The notes under the pieces: model-generated
What the model saw: only the letters and a program-made list of their open reading frames with translations
Databases searched by the model: none
Told to the model about the DNA's origin: nothing
Shown here: positions 16,248-26,233 of the stretch, one piece after another
Position numbering within the stretch: the first letter of the stretch is position 1
Layout of the letters: each line of letters opens with the position of its first letter
Assembly (NCBI GenBank): GCA_002721815.1
Contig: PBLQ01000011.1
Location: 1-64,000, forward strand
Direction: 5' to 3'
Length of the DNA: 64,000 nt
DNA from: Myxococcales bacterium
GTDB taxonomy: Bacteria; Myxococcota; UBA727; GCA-2721815
Made by a program: the position numbers and the translations under genes

Positions 16248-17216
16248 TTAATCGTTGGAGGTCAATTTACGGAAAGTATCTTCTAAGGAAACGTGGTGGC
16301 GACGCATTTCGAGCAGCACCATATTTTCTTTCACCACGGATTCAAAAACGGAGCGACGCGGGTCTTCACCACTGTAACGCACCTTGAATCCTAAAGCCCC
16401 TTCATCGGTGATTTCGTGGGCATTCACTTGGCTCACTTCAGGCAAACCGGTCAACATACGTTCGACCATATTGTGCTCTAGCGGTGTGCCATTTTTAGGT
16501 GCCACCACCACGTAGAGCGTTCCGCCCTCTTCATGGGTTAAGTTTTCCGGGCTGTCATCGGCCACCAACTTACCTTCATTAATGATCAGTACCCGTGATG
16601 CCGTGTTCTGAACCTCACTAAGAATGTGGGTACTCATAATGACGGTTTTCTCTTCACCGATTTCACGAATAAGGTTTCGAATCTCAACGATTTGGTTCGG
16701 GTCGAGGCCAGAGGTGGGCTCATCCAAAATCAACAGGTCTGGATCGTGCAAGATGGCCTGCGCCAAACCCACACGCTGACGATACCCTTTGGAAAGGTGG
16801 CCAATGTCTTTGCCAATCATATTGCCCAAGCCACAACGCTCCACCACTTCTTTGATGCGAACACTTTTTCGGTCGGTGGGAATTTTTCGAATTTCTGCGA
16901 TGAAATCCAAATACTCCTTCACCATCATCTCTTCGTACAAAGGATTACTCTCAGTGAGATAGCCAATGTTTTGTCGAGCGGCCACGGGGTCTGCTTGAAC
17001 GTCGATACCGGCCACTGCAGCGCTGCCTGATGTTTGCCCCGCATAACCCGTCAGGATTTTCATGGTGGTGGACTTCCCGGCGCCATTGGGGCCCAAGAAA
17101 CCAACCACCTGGCCTTTGGGCACTTGAAAGGTGAGTCCCTGCAGCGCAGTAAAACTGCCATAATTTTTCGTTAGGTCGCGTACCTCAATCATTGGTGCGC
17201 CAGATGTTGCGCTCAT
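16248..17216 (-). CDS. ABC transporter ATP-binding protein (GldA-like)
   Basis: Cytoplasmic ATPase that powers the adjacent permease, 322 residues. Walker A GPNGAGKST is at 42-50, the signature LSKGYRQRVGLAQA near 142, and Walker B LLILDEPTSGLD near 163, followed by the switch His in STHILSE. The C-terminal 90 residues form the extra domain common in GldA/CcmA-type ATPases. First gene of the operon, with a promoter 64-92 bases upstream and an AGGAGG-like GGAGG ribosome site next to the ATG. Confidence 0.95.
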   Translation of the reverse strand: MSATSGAPMIEVRDLTKNYGSFTALQGLTFQVPKGQVVGFLGPNGAGKSTTMKILTGYAGQTSGSAAVAGIDVQADPVAARQNIGYLTESNPLYEEMMVKEYLDFIAEIRKIPTDRKSVRIKEVVERCGLGNMIGKDIGHLSKGYRQRVGLAQAILHDPDLLILDEPTSGLDPNQIVEIRNLIREIGEEKTVIMSTHILSEVQNTASRVLIINEGKLVADDSPENLTHEEGGTLYVVVAPKNGTPLEHNMVERMLTGLPEVSQVNAHEITDEGALGFKVRYSGEDPRRSVFESVVKENMVLLEMRRHHVSLEDTFRKLTSND

Positions 17217-17279
17217 ATGATTACCTCCACTGTGAAGTCAAAACACCGCCTTCAGCCGTGACTGGCTGAAAGCCGCAAG

Positions 17280-17308
17280 TTTATAACCAAGATCCTGATG
17301 GGATTCAA
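17280..17308 (-). promoter_or_regulatory. Sigma-70-type promoter of the Gld-like ABC operon
   Basis: On the minus strand TTGAAT (17303-17308) and TATAAA (17280-17285) are separated by 17 bases. The transcript would start near 17273 and carry a small hairpin (stem TTCAGCC/GGCTGAA at 17251-17270) before the ATPase start. A second inverted repeat at 17312-17341 just upstream (CCTCAAAC/GTTTGAGG) lies at the end of the acyl-CoA dehydrogenase gene and may be its weak terminator; it has no T run. Confidence 0.6.
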
Positions 17309-17341
17309 CCACCTCAAACCGCTATAAGATGCCGTTTGAGG

Positions 17342-18484
17342 CTAGCCATTGAGTAATTCACGGCCGATGATGACCCGCTGAATTTGACTGGTGCCTTCGT
17401 AGATCTGCATGATTTTCGCATCTCGCATTAACTTTTCTACGGGGTACTCTTTGTTAAATCCATTGCCCCCAAATACCTGAACGGCATCTGTGGCCACTCG
17501 CATACAGGTATCAGCAGCAAAACGTTTGGCGTAAGCAGCATAGAGCGTGTTGCGTCGGCCTTGGTCAATTTCGTAGGCAGATTTCCATACCAACATGCGC
17601 GCAGCTTCAATGTCACTGGCCATATCAGCAATCATGAATGAAACACCTTGAAAATCCCCAATAGATCGTCCGAACGCATTTCGCTCTTTCGCATAGGCGA
17701 TGGCATGTTCCATGGCTGCACGACCCAAGCCCACGCAAGTGGCTGCCACCAATGGACGGGTGTAGTCGAATGCTTTCATGGCAATTAAAAAGCCCTTGCC
17801 TTCCTCTCCCAATCGGTTTTCTTCGGGGATTTCGACATCTTCAAAAGTAATGCCGCGCGTATCGGAAGCGCGTTGACCCATGTTGTTTTCTTTTTTGCCA
17901 ATGGTGACGCCGGGGGCATCTGCAGGAACGATAAACCCAGTCATCCCTCTGTGTCCGGCATCTGCATCGGTTTTGGCCAACACGAAAAACCAACTGGCAT
18001 GACCAGCGCCCGTGATCCACATTTTCTGGCCGTTCAAAATGTACTTATCGCCTTTCTTGACTGCGACGGTTTTTGCACCAGCCACGTCAGAGCCGGCTCC
18101 CGGCTCGGTCACAGCGTAAGAGCACATGAGTGGCGCTTCCATCATCGGTGCCAACCATTTTTGATGCTGTTCAGGCGTGCCAGCGACGACCACAGGCACC
18201 TGAGCTAAAGTGTTTGCGGTAATGGCCGTAGCGATACCGGTACATCCCCAACCAATTTCCTCTTCCATGATGGCCGTGTCTAAAACGGAAAGCTCCATGC
18301 CACCGCAAGATGCTGGGATTTTGGTGTTCATCAGTCCCAGTTCCCAAGCTTTTTCCAAAATGGCCAATGGCCACTCACCGCTTTCATCGTGCTGACCTGC
18401 CACGGGGCGAATCTCATTCGCAGCAAAATCGCGCGCTAGTTTTTGAAATTGTTGTTGTTCTTCCGAAAGTTCAAAGCCGATCAT
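17342..18484 (-). CDS. Acyl-CoA dehydrogenase
   Basis: FAD-dependent enzyme that makes the alpha,beta double bond in acyl-CoA, the first step of beta-oxidation. The 380 residues have the usual three domains: N-terminal helical, beta middle with [14 protein letters not shown] (about 130) and [17 protein letters not shown], and C-terminal helical. The catalytic base is Glu-363 in [11 protein letters not shown], the medium/short-chain position. Chain-length preference cannot be set by eye. It stands alone between the methyltransferase and the ABC operon; no ETF or thiolase gene is nearby. Confidence 0.95.
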   Translation of the reverse strand: MIGFELSEEQQQFQKLARDFAANEIRPVAGQHDESGEWPLAILEKAWELGLMNTKIPASCGGMELSVLDTAIMEEEIGWGCTGIATAITANTLAQVPVVVAGTPEQHQKWLAPMMEAPLMCSYAVTEPGAGSDVAGAKTVAVKKGDKYILNGQKMWITGAGHASWFFVLAKTDADAGHRGMTGFIVPADAPGVTIGKKENNMGQRASDTRGITFEDVEIPEENRLGEEGKGFLIAMKAFDYTRPLVAATCVGLGRAAMEHAIAYAKERNAFGRSIGDFQGVSFMIADMASDIEAARMLVWKSAYEIDQGRRNTLYAAYAKRFAADTCMRVATDAVQVFGGNGFNKEYPVEKLMRDAKIMQIYEGTSQIQRVIIGRELLNG

Positions 18485-18563
18485 TTCATCACCTTTTCTT
18501 GTCTGTTTAGGTTGAGCTTATTTACCAAATTACGTCGCTAAGCTCCACAATTGACTTCAGTTT

Positions 18564-19199
18564 TTAAACTTTTTCGTACAAAAAAACCTGGATCATATAG
18601 CCAGGCATTTGCACCCGATGAACCCTACGCAAAGCCCATTCCGGCTCCTCCATTTCGTGGGTCCAAACCCATAATTTCGCGCCCTTGGGGACAAATTGCA
18701 GCTGTTGTCTGATCTGAGCCCGGGTTTGTGGTGTCCAAGTGGTCCATGCAGCGATATAGAGGTTCCCCGTCGGGATAAGCAACTCTCGGCAATCACCACT
18801 TATCAACTCACAGGTTGATTCGGGTAACAGAGGCCTCAATCCAGAGGTGAGATCACTGTGTGCGTCTACGCCCACCACTTTGGCACATCCGTTGAGTAGC
18901 CCCGCCACTAAAAAGGCACCGTGCCCTGCCCCCAAATCCACCAAAATCGACGCGTCCGGTAATTTCGCCAGTTTTATAAGATCATGGGCCACCATGAGTG
19001 GCGTGCCTAATGTATTCAATTCGTCGCCTTCGAAACGACCTGTAAGTCGTAATCTTCGGGCCTCGAAATCAGATTTTTTGAAACGAAGGCTCCAAAGCAG
19101 CCACGGGCCGACCAAGGAAATGTGCTGAGGGCGCCGCATCAAGAATGCACATAAGCGTAAGAAATAAACCGTATGGAAAAATATAAAATGAAAAAACAC
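18564..19199 (-). CDS. Membrane-anchored class I SAM methyltransferase-like protein
   Basis: Predicted methyltransferase of about 210 residues. A hydrophobic N-terminal segment with several aromatic residues precedes a Rossmann domain with VDLGAGHGAFLVAGLLNG (SAM-binding motif I) and VVGVDAHS (acidic loop). The overall plan, a membrane anchor plus a short motif-I domain, resembles FAM173/ATPSCKMT-type lysine methyltransferases, but that is a weak guess. The start is uncertain: a TTG at 19226 falls in the terminator of the upstream operon, a GTG at 19199 keeps the anchor, and the first ATG at 19139 would remove it. No clear ribosome site precedes any of them. Confidence 0.65.
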   Translation of the reverse strand: MFFHFIFFHTVYFLRLCAFLMRRPQHISLVGPWLLWSLRFKKSDFEARRLRLTGRFEGDELNTLGTPLMVAHDLIKLAKLPDASILVDLGAGHGAFLVAGLLNGCAKVVGVDAHSDLTSGLRPLLPESTCELISGDCRELLIPTGNLYIAAWTTWTPQTRAQIRQQLQFVPKGAKLWVWTHEMEEPEWALRRVHRVQMPGYMIQVFLYEKV

Positions 19200-19205
19200 A
19201 ACTAA

Positions 19206-19239
19206 AACAAAAAATGCCCGCGGCAACCACGAGCATTTT
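19206..19239 (-). terminator. Intrinsic terminator of the ribosomal protein block
   Basis: On the minus strand an AAAATGC arm and a GC-rich stem of five pairs close a 3-nt loop and end in T6. It lies 27 bases after the rplQ stop and ends the long rpsL-rplQ run. Confidence 0.9.
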
Positions 19240-19265
19240 CAAGATCCGATTTTATGTGCCGAATG

Positions 19266-19652
19266 TTATTCGGAATCTTCTACTGCTGCGGCACCTTCGT
19301 TGCCCACCAATTCGATCATGGACAAAGGGGCGTTATCACCGCGACGGTTTCCTAGTTTAAAAATCCGAGTGTAGCCACCGGGGCGCTCAGCGTAGCGAGG
19401 ACCAATATCATCGAAGAGTTTCTTCAAAATGTCTTGGTCACGCACGTGGCGATAGGCCAAACGGCGTGCATGAAGGTCACCGCGTTTTGCCAAGGTAATC
19501 AGACGCTCAGCAAATGAACGAATGGTCTTGGCTTTGGCGTCAGTGGTTTCAATGCGCTCATGTCGAAACAATGACACGGCCATATTTCGCAACATGGCTT
19601 GTCGGTGCGCATTTGAGCGATTTAATTTTCGACCTTTTTTCAAGTGTCGCAT
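19266..19652 (-). CDS. rplQ: 50S ribosomal protein L17
   Basis: L17 sits at the peptide exit side of the large subunit. The 128 residues begin [24 protein letters not shown], the family signature, and contain [28 protein letters not shown]. The C-terminal acidic extension ([10 protein letters not shown]) is a mild oddity. It follows rpoA after 37 bases and is the last gene before a strong terminator. Confidence 0.98.
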   Translation of the reverse strand: MRHLKKGRKLNRSNAHRQAMLRNMAVSLFRHERIETTDAKAKTIRSFAERLITLAKRGDLHARRLAYRHVRDQDILKKLFDDIGPRYAERPGGYTRIFKLGNRRGDNAPLSMIELVGNEGAAAVEDSE

Positions 19653-19689
19653 GTTGTACTCCTAAAGTCGGTTAAACACCTATATTGGG

Positions 19690-20700
19690 CTATTCTTGGG
19701 CGCTTCGAATGTTGGGCAAACCGGCTTTGGGTGGCCAGTTGTCCAATTTCATACCCAAGGAAAGACCCATTTCGGCGAGAATTTCTTTAATTTCTTTCAA
19801 ACTCTTACGACCAAAGTTTTTGGTCTTGAGCATTTCTTGTTCGGTGCGTTGTACCAAATCACCAATATAGCGAATGTTCGCATTGTGCAGGCAGTTTGCG
19901 GAACGCACAGACAGTTCCAACTCATCAACAGAGCGCAAGAGGTTCTCGTTGATGGTTTCATCTTCGGTCTCGACTTCAGGCAACTCAGGCTCAATGTCTT
20001 CGTCAAAGTTGATAAAGATGGAAACTTGCTCTTTCATGATTTTCGCTGCGACACCGATGGCATCTTCTGGAGAAACAGAACCGTCACTCCAGACTTCCAA
20101 AGTCAATTTGTCGTAATCAGTCTGCTGTCCAACACGTGCGTGAGTCACATTGTAGTTGACCTTGCGAACAGGGCTAAACAAAGCGTCCATGGGGATGGTG
20201 CCCACGGGCTGCCCTTCCACACGGAATTGGTTTGCGGGGACATACCCTCTACCGCGCTTCACGGTAATCTCAGCTTTGAATGAACCACCTTCGGCGATTT
20301 CGCAAATGAACTGGTCACCATTCAGAACGTCCATTGTGCCATCGGTTTGCAAGTCGGAGGCATTCACGATGCAAGGGCCTTGCTTGTCAATGCGAATGGT
20401 TTTTTGCTCGCCTTCGTGGATTTTGAAGTCCACTTGTTTGAGGTTCAAAATAATGTCGGTTACATCCTCTTTGATGTCGGGCAAAGCTTGGAATTCGTGC
20501 TGTGCTCCTTCGATCTTAATGGAAGTTGCTGCTGCCCCCTGCAAAGAGGAGAGCAACACGCGTCGCAAAGAATTTCCCAGCGTCAAACCGTACCCACGCT
20601 CTAATGGCTCAGCCACGAATTTTCCGTAGGTGGGAGTCAGGGAGTCCCGGTTAACAACCAAGTTCTTAGGACGAATCAAATCGCGCCAGTTGCGGTACAT
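19690..20700 (-). CDS. rpoA: RNA polymerase alpha subunit
   Basis: Alpha subunit nucleates RNA polymerase assembly and contacts UP elements and activators. With the ATG at 20700 it has 336 residues: N-terminal dimerisation domain (about 1-230; [23 protein letters not shown]), linker with acidic stretch, and C-terminal domain (about 250-320; [48 protein letters not shown]). The start is set by [12 protein letters not shown], where homology begins, with AAAGGA ahead of it; an in-frame TTG 12 codons upstream is unlikely. rpsD, normally just upstream, is absent. Confidence 0.98.
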   Translation of the reverse strand: MYRNWRDLIRPKNLVVNRDSLTPTYGKFVAEPLERGYGLTLGNSLRRVLLSSLQGAAATSIKIEGAQHEFQALPDIKEDVTDIILNLKQVDFKIHEGEQKTIRIDKQGPCIVNASDLQTDGTMDVLNGDQFICEIAEGGSFKAEITVKRGRGYVPANQFRVEGQPVGTIPMDALFSPVRKVNYNVTHARVGQQTDYDKLTLEVWSDGSVSPEDAIGVAAKIMKEQVSIFINFDEDIEPELPEVETEDETINENLLRSVDELELSVRSANCLHNANIRYIGDLVQRTEQEMLKTKNFGRKSLKEIKEILAEMGLSLGMKLDNWPPKAGLPNIRSAQE

Positions 20701-20776
20701 AAGGCTTTTGTCCTTTGCTCTTTCGAGCTGTGACAACCCTCAATAGGGGTCTGTTAATGAAAAAAAAGAAAAGAAA

Positions 20777-21160
20777 TCAGACGCGTCGCTTCTTGGGAGG
20801 ACGGCAGCCATTGTGAGGGATTGGGGTCACGTCACGAATCAACGTTACCTTCATTCCGCTATTGGCGACAGCCCGCAGAGCTGACTCACGACCAGACCCT
20901 GGACCTTTGATACGCACTTCAACGGAACGCATCCCTTGGTCTTGGGCTTTACGACAAGCATCTTCCGCTGCAATCTGAGCAGCAAAAGGAGTGCTCTTCT
21001 TGGAACCACGGAACTGTCGCGAACCACAGCTTGACCATGACACTGCATTCCCTTGTGGGTCAGTGATGGTGATCAGCGTGTTGTTGAACGATGAATAAAC
21101 ATGAACAATGCCCGAGGGGATGTTCTTTTTTGTCTTCTTTTTACCTTTGGGTGAAGCCAC
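20777..21160 (-). CDS. rpsK: 30S ribosomal protein S11
   Basis: S11 lies on the 30S platform near the E-site mRNA. The 127 residues have a basic N-terminal tail and the conserved [18 protein letters not shown] and [38 protein letters not shown]. It lies 45 bases after rpsM and is followed, after 76 bases, directly by rpoA rather than rpsD. Confidence 0.98.
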   Translation of the reverse strand: MASPKGKKKTKKNIPSGIVHVYSSFNNTLITITDPQGNAVSWSSCGSRQFRGSKKSTPFAAQIAAEDACRKAQDQGMRSVEVRIKGPGSGRESALRAVANSGMKVTLIRDVTPIPHNGCRPPKKRRV

Positions 21161-21205
21161 AATGCTCTCCTAAAAAAAAATCGTTACGACCGTTTGGCCA
21201 AAATC

Positions 21206-21571
21206 TTATTTACGTCGCCCGGCGCCTTTTTTAGGGCCTTTTCGGGTGCGCGCGTTGGTGCTGGTTCTTTGACCGCGTACCGGCAAACCTTTACGATGAC
21301 GCAAACCGCGGTAACAACCGAGGTCCATCAAACGCTTGATATTCATCGACACTTCACGACGCAAATCACCCTCAACCTTGTAAGAGGATTCGAGAACGTC
21401 ACGAATACGTGCGACTTCGTCTTCAGTTAATTCTTCGGTGCGCTTGTTAACGTCCACTTTCGCACTATTCAGTACCTGTGCGGCCAAGTGGTCTCCAAGC
21501 CCAAAAATATAAGTTAAAGCTGTTCCCAGCTTTTTGTTTCTAGGTAAATCTACCCCAGCAATACGTGCCAC
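21206..21571 (-). CDS. rpsM: 30S ribosomal protein S13
   Basis: S13 contacts the P-site tRNA and the 30S-50S bridge. The GTG at 21571 gives 121 residues starting with [26 protein letters not shown], exactly where the family begins; GGAGG lies five bases upstream. An upstream in-frame ATG adds 11 unrelated codons. The C-terminal [21 protein letters not shown] is typical. The 13 bases GGAGGATATTGTG at its start recur exactly at rpmJ. Confidence 0.97.
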   Translation of the reverse strand: MARIAGVDLPRNKKLGTALTYIFGLGDHLAAQVLNSAKVDVNKRTEELTEDEVARIRDVLESSYKVEGDLRREVSMNIKRLMDLGCYRGLRHRKGLPVRGQRTSTNARTRKGPKKGAGRRK

Positions 21572-21680
21572 AATATCCTCCGACTGCGTGACTCGGAGGC
21601 GCATAAGAAGAAGGCGGTTTTTCTTAACCAGCGCTCCACCGAACTTTTGTCCGATCTCTTAACGCCCACCATAAATTAAT

Positions 21681-21794
21681 TTAGCCTTGACGTTGTTTGT
21701 GTCTTGGGTTCTCACAGATAACCCGCACAACTCCTTTACGACGAATGACCTTACATTTGTCGCAAATCGCCTTGACTGAAGCTCTAACTTTCAC
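21681..21794 (-). CDS. rpmJ: 50S ribosomal protein L36
   Basis: Short gene of 37 codons read directly from the minus strand: GTG start at 21794, TAA at 21681-21683. The product begins [21 protein letters not shown] and ends in [17 protein letters not shown], the later Cys and His form the zinc site, so this is the zinc-binding (C+) form. GGAGG sits five bases before the GTG. It lies between adk and rpsM where infA-rpmJ is usual, but no infA precedes it (only 76 bases to adk). Confidence 0.97.
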   Translation of the reverse strand: MKVRASVKAICDKCKVIRRKGVVRVICENPRHKQRQG

Positions 21795-21870
21795 AATATC
21801 CTCCAAAAACACTCTGCACTTAACAAGACAAAATCACTTAGGCAATACCCTTTAAAGCCCTAAATTTCAG

Positions 21871-22515
21871 CTAGTTAAGCACCTCTTTAATCCTATCAAA
21901 AACTGCTGTGGGGGATCCCACCCCATCGATGCGAGAAAGCAAGCCCATCTGCTCGTATTTGGCCTTCACAGGGGCCGTTTGGTCATCAAAAGTCCTGAGT
22001 CGCTGTTCGATGGCCTCGGGCTTGTCATCGGCTCTCTGATACAAAGCATCCGTCTGGCATGTCAGACAGACTTTTGGTGCACCCTCTTCAAAATCTCGTT
22101 CGTGCATCACTGCGCCACATGCTTTACAGCTGTAGCGACCACACAAACGTTCCATCAGCAGAGAGTTAGGCACTTCAATGCTCACCACACGATCGAGGCC
22201 TTCACCTTTGCCTTTGAGCATTTGGTCTAAAGACTCAAGCTGGGGCAATGTGCGTGGGAAACCATCAAGGATAAAACCTGATTTGCAGTCATCTTGACTG
22301 GTTCGGTCTTCAATCAATCCAACCACCACTTCGTCTGGTACGAGGTTGCCCGCATTCATGTATTCCGCAGCTTTTAGGCCCAAGGCAGTTCCATCTGCTT
22401 GGGCTTGCCGTAGCAGGTCGCCGGTGCTGATTTGTAGTGCGCCGAGCTCTGCTTCGATTTTCTTTGCTTGCGTGCCCTTCCCTGCACCGGGAGGCCCGAA
22501 TAATACCAAACGCAT
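21871..22515 (-). CDS. adk: Adenylate kinase
   Basis: Interconverts ATP + AMP and 2 ADP. The 214 residues start MRLVLFGPPGAGKGTQA (P-loop 7-15) and include the AMP site GFILDGFPRTLPQLESLD. The LID carries CKAC and CLTC pairs, so it is the zinc-binding LID form usual in Gram-positives and many deltaproteobacteria-grade species. It starts ten bases after secY stops, the classic spc operon order. map, often next, is missing. Confidence 0.97.
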   Translation of the reverse strand: MRLVLFGPPGAGKGTQAKKIEAELGALQISTGDLLRQAQADGTALGLKAAEYMNAGNLVPDEVVVGLIEDRTSQDDCKSGFILDGFPRTLPQLESLDQMLKGKGEGLDRVVSIEVPNSLLMERLCGRYSCKACGAVMHERDFEEGAPKVCLTCQTDALYQRADDKPEAIEQRLRTFDDQTAPVKAKYEQMGLLSRIDGVGSPTAVFDRIKEVLN

Positions 22516-22524
22516 CTTTTGCCT

Positions 22525-23916
22525 CTATGCCGGAGTGGCAGCCTCGTTGTTACTGGAAGACCCACCGCCAGTGCCTTGACGTGCACGAATGCGTCGTTTT
22601 TTAGGCCCAGTGAATCCGTCGTAGTGACGCGCAATCAAGTGGCCCTCAATCTGGTTCGCCGTATCAAGCGCCACACCGACCACGATGAGAAGACCGGTTC
22701 CACCGAAATAGAATGGAACTTGGTTTGAAACCAACTTTTGAATAATCACCGGGCAAACACAAACCAAAGCCAAGTACAATGCACCACCAAAAGTAATGCG
22801 ACTCAACACATAATCAATGTATTCCGCAGTGGCTCGGCCGGGTCTTACCCCAGGAATAAACCCACCAAATTTCTTCATGTTATCTGCCACGTCCACGGGG
22901 TTGAACTGAACCGCAGTGTAAAAGTAGGCAAAGAAGATAATCATGGCAGCGAAAAGTGTTTCGTATTGCCAACCACCCGGCTGTAGTGCTGTTTGAAAGC
23001 GTTGTAACCACTCCGCTTCAAACATCGATGCGATGGTCGCTGGAAACATCAGAATAGACGAAGCAAAAATGGGTGGAATAACACCAGCGGTATTCACTTT
23101 GAGCGGCAGGTGCGTGGACTGCCCACCGTACTGCTTATTACCCACCACTCGTTTGGCGTATTGCACCGGCAATCGACGTTGCGCACGCTCGACAAAAACA
23201 ATAGCAAAAACCACGCCCACCATGACCAAGACCAGGATAAACATTTCGAATGGTTTGTAGGTGCCTTCTTTCAAGCCCATAATGGTGCTGTAGACGGCTT
23301 CGGGCAATCTGGCCACAATACCCGCAAAAATGATCAGAGAGATTCCGTTGCCCACGCCGCGTTCGGTGATTTGTTCTCCCAGCCACATGAGAAAAGATGT
23401 TCCAGCGGTCAAGGTAAGAATTGTAATTAAGACAAACCCCATTCCGCTCCAGGCGGCTGACCAATCGGCATTGACGACAGAATGACCATTGTGATTAATG
23501 CCCTTGAGGTAGGAAGCAATCATCCCACCCTGAATCACGGAAATTAAAATCGTTCCATAACGGGTATACTGCGTGATTTTCCGGTTTCCTTGATCGCCCT
23601 CTTTTTTCAGGCGCTCCAATGCTGGCACCGCCACCGTCATCAACTGCATGATAATGGAAGAGGTAATGTAAGGCATAATCCCTAAAGCAAAAACACTGAG
23701 CTGCTCGAGTGCGCCGCCACCAAAAAAGTTAAACAAATTGAGGAAACCACCGCCCTGGGATTGTGCAGCGTCTAAATATTCTTTCATCACGCCCCGGTCC
23801 ACACCTGGCGTAGTGACAAAAATACCAATTCGGTAAACGGCCAAAAGCGAAAGCGTAAAAATAATACGCTTACGCAGCTCTGGAATACGGAAGATGTTTA
23901 AAATGCCACCTGTCAC
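22525..23916 (-). CDS. secY: Protein translocase subunit SecY
   Basis: Central channel of the Sec translocon in the inner membrane, ten transmembrane helices, 463 residues with the GTG at 23916. The start is chosen because AAGGGG lies six bases ahead; a TTG two codons earlier touches that site. Visible hallmarks: [47 protein letters not shown] near 60-90 (plug and TM2) and the C-terminal [30 protein letters not shown]. The cytoplasmic tail is rich in Gly/Ser/Asn. Confidence 0.97.
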   Translation of the reverse strand: MTGGILNIFRIPELRKRIIFTLSLLAVYRIGIFVTTPGVDRGVMKEYLDAAQSQGGGFLNLFNFFGGGALEQLSVFALGIMPYITSSIIMQLMTVAVPALERLKKEGDQGNRKITQYTRYGTILISVIQGGMIASYLKGINHNGHSVVNADWSAAWSGMGFVLITILTLTAGTSFLMWLGEQITERGVGNGISLIIFAGIVARLPEAVYSTIMGLKEGTYKPFEMFILVLVMVGVVFAIVFVERAQRRLPVQYAKRVVGNKQYGGQSTHLPLKVNTAGVIPPIFASSILMFPATIASMFEAEWLQRFQTALQPGGWQYETLFAAMIIFFAYFYTAVQFNPVDVADNMKKFGGFIPGVRPGRATAEYIDYVLSRITFGGALYLALVCVCPVIIQKLVSNQVPFYFGGTGLLIVVGVALDTANQIEGHLIARHYDGFTGPKKRRIRARQGTGGGSSSNNEAATPA

Positions 23917-23961
23917 GTCCAACCCCTTGTTAGAATCTCGAAATCAGAAACACCAAAAGTC

Positions 23962-24432
23962 TTACTTAATGATTTCTACGGTACCACCTGCTTTTTCAAC
24001 CTTATCTTTGGCTGAAGCCGAGATGGCGTGGACTTTGAGATTCAAAGCGATTTCGATATCACCTTGGCCCAAAATCTTGATTTGATGGCCAGTCCGATTC
24101 AACAGACCAGCGGCGGTCAATGCTGCGACATCAATCTCAGCACCGGCTTCGAACCTTGTGGCCAAAGTTCCTACGTTGATGGCGGTGACTTTCTTCCTGA
24201 AAAGATGATTGGAGAAACCACGCTTCGGCTGACGCTTGGCCAAAGGCATTTGCCCACCTTCAAAACCGGGACGAATGTGTCCGCTTTTTCGGGCTTTCTG
24301 ACCTTTGTGACCGCGACCGGAAGTTTTACCTGTTCCGCTAGCTTCTCCACGACCAACCCGCTTGATGCGTTTACGGGCCTTTCGCGGGGCTTCTAAATTA
24401 TGCAAACCTTGATATTCGTTGTTTTCACTCAT
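23962..24432 (-). CDS. rplO: 50S ribosomal protein L15
   Basis: Late-assembly protein of the large subunit, 156 residues. The Gly/Lys-rich N-terminal arm (RVGRGEASGTGKTSGRGHKGQKARKSG) and FEGGQMPLAKRQPKRGF are diagnostic. The ATG at 24432 has AAGGAG six bases ahead and starts MSENNEYQGLHNLEAP; an ATG eight codons upstream overlaps that ribosome site. Confidence 0.97.
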   Translation of the reverse strand: MSENNEYQGLHNLEAPRKARKRIKRVGRGEASGTGKTSGRGHKGQKARKSGHIRPGFEGGQMPLAKRQPKRGFSNHLFRKKVTAINVGTLATRFEAGAEIDVAALTAAGLLNRTGHQIKILGQGDIEIALNLKVHAISASAKDKVEKAGGTVEIIK

Positions 24433-24492
24433 TTGAGTCTCCTTCCGCCACTTCAAGTGACTTGGAGTTCAATGGCCGCCATAGCCATTGCC

Positions 24493-24711
24493 CTATTTTT
24501 GATGTTTTCGTCCAAAAAGTTCCGCTTCACCTGCTTCGACTCTCACTTCGAGCAAGTGCTGAACGGAAGTCACCATACCGCGAATGGCGGGGGTGTCCCG
24601 AAGAACGACTGTATGGTTAATCCGGCGCAATCCGAGTCCCTTAACGGTTTCTCGTTGGCGCTTACTTTGGCCGATAGTACTTCTTTTTAACGTCACGCGA
24701 ATCTTTGTCAT
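24493..24711 (-). CDS. rpmD: 50S ribosomal protein L30
   Basis: Small protein of 72 residues with the L30 pattern: [44 protein letters not shown]. It lies between rpsE and rplO as in most spc operons. L30 is missing in some lineages, so its presence is mildly informative. Confidence 0.96.
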   Translation of the reverse strand: MTKIRVTLKRSTIGQSKRQRETVKGLGLRRINHTVVLRDTPAIRGMVTSVQHLLEVRVEAGEAELFGRKHQK

Positions 24712-24729
24712 GACTTTCGTCCTTTATCG

Positions 24730-25230
24730 TTAAACGTCTTGGTTCACTGAAACGCCGCGCCGAGCAGCGTGCTCTTCAGCGGAACGCAAAGATTTTAACC
24801 CAGCAAACGTAGCGCGAACCACGTTATTGGGGTTTTTGCTTCCCAATGACTTTGACAGAATATTGTGTACCCCAGCAGCTTCCAGCACGGCACGAACAGT
24901 ACCACCAGCGATAACGCCGGTACCGTCGGATGCAGGACGCAAAAGGACACTACCTGAACCAGCCCGGCCCACCACGCGGTGAGGAACAGTGGTTCCCTTC
25001 AAAGGCACGGTGATAAGGCTCTTCTTTGCCTTCTCGGTACCCTTTCGGATAGCCTCGGGCACTTCGTTTGCTTTGCCCAAGCCATAACCCACGCGACCGT
25101 TGCCATCACCCACCACAACCAAAGCGCTGAAGGAGAATCGACGTCCACCCTTAACCACTTTAGCCACGCGATTGATGTGCACCACGCGTTCTTCTAATTC
25201 GTTCAATTCTTCTTGGCCTAACTGAGCCAT
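24730..25230 (-). CDS. rpsE: 30S ribosomal protein S5
   Basis: S5 shapes the mRNA entry channel and affects decoding accuracy. The 166 residues contain the double-stranded-RNA-binding-like fold with [30 protein letters not shown] and the C-terminal [39 protein letters not shown]. Position between rplR and rpmD is canonical. Confidence 0.98.
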   Translation of the reverse strand: MAQLGQEELNELEERVVHINRVAKVVKGGRRFSFSALVVVGDGNGRVGYGLGKANEVPEAIRKGTEKAKKSLITVPLKGTTVPHRVVGRAGSGSVLLRPASDGTGVIAGGTVRAVLEAAGVHNILSKSLGSKNPNNVVRATFAGLKSLRSAEEHAARRGVSVNQDV

Positions 25231-25246
25231 AGCGACACCTCTTTAT

Positions 25247-25630
25247 CTAGAAAGACAGTCCACCTTCGCGTGCGCCGTCTGCAACAGCTTGTACGCGACC
25301 GTGATAACGAAAACCGTTTCGATCAAAAACCACGCTGCCAATGCCATTTTCTTTGCAGCGTTGGGCAACCAATTCGCCCACTTTTTTGGCCATATCTTTT
25401 TTGGCCATTTTTTCTCCCGACAGTTGCTTTTCCATGGAGCTCGCTGCCGCCAAAGTCTTGCCACTGGCATCATCGATAACCTGAGCGTAAATATGACGTG
25501 CTGAGCGAAAGATTGACAAACGCGGCTGTTCGGCAGAGCCAGTGAGGCGCTTACGAATGGAGATCTTACGTTTCAATCTCGCTGCCAGTTTAGGATTTCT
25601 TTTCCAAGTGTTCTTGAGCTCTCGATACAT
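25247..25630 (-). CDS. rplR: 50S ribosomal protein L18
   Basis: 5S rRNA-binding protein. The 127 residues show [38 protein letters not shown] and end [12 protein letters not shown], the conserved tail. An N-terminal segment ([22 protein letters not shown]) precedes the fold and is slightly longer than in E. coli. Confidence 0.98.
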   Translation of the reverse strand: MYRELKNTWKRNPKLAARLKRKISIRKRLTGSAEQPRLSIFRSARHIYAQVIDDASGKTLAAASSMEKQLSGEKMAKKDMAKKVGELVAQRCKENGIGSVVFDRNGFRYHGRVQAVADGAREGGLSF

Positions 25631-25661
25631 GATCGCTCTCCTTTAAATTCTAAAATTTCGT

Positions 25662-26204
25662 TTATTTACCAGCCGACTTGCCTTCTTTGCGTCGGATGTA
25701 TTCACCTTCGTATTTGATACCTTTACCTCGATACGGTTCTGGCGGACGGTAAGAGCGAATTTTCGCTGCCGTTTCTCCAACGAGTTGCTTATCGATTGAG
25801 GTAATCGTCAATTTGGTTTTACTTTTGTCCACTTCGACGGTGACACCGGCAGGTGGGTCATATTCAATGGGATGCGAAAAACCCAAGGACAATTTGATGC
25901 CCTTACCTTTGGCTTCAGCTCTATAGCCGACCCCGTTGATTTCGAGCACTTTGGTGTAGCCTTGCGATACACCGTGCACCATGTTGGCGATTAAAGTACG
26001 AGTTAAGCCATGAAGGCTACGTGCTTGACGACTCTCGTCTGGACGCTCAACAACAACTTTATTGTCGTCCATGGATACTTTCATCATTCCGTGGGCGTCC
26101 ATTGACAGTTTTCCTTTTGGGCCTTCAACATTGATGGTTTGCCCATTCACTGTTGCTTTCACGCCGCTGGGGAGTTCAACTGGCTGTTTTCCAATGCGAG
26201 ACAT
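25662..26204 (-). CDS. rplF: 50S ribosomal protein L6
   Basis: L6 sits near the factor-binding site by the sarcin-ricin loop. The 180 residues begin MSRIGKQPVELPSGV and contain the two repeated L6 folds, ending with the conserved KIRSYRPPEPYRGKGIKYEGEYIRRKEGKSAGK. Confidence 0.98.
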   Translation of the reverse strand: MSRIGKQPVELPSGVKATVNGQTINVEGPKGKLSMDAHGMMKVSMDDNKVVVERPDESRQARSLHGLTRTLIANMVHGVSQGYTKVLEINGVGYRAEAKGKGIKLSLGFSHPIEYDPPAGVTVEVDKSKTKLTITSIDKQLVGETAAKIRSYRPPEPYRGKGIKYEGEYIRRKEGKSAGK

Positions 26205-26233
26205 AATTTGCTCCTAAAACCTGTAGTTTGGGT

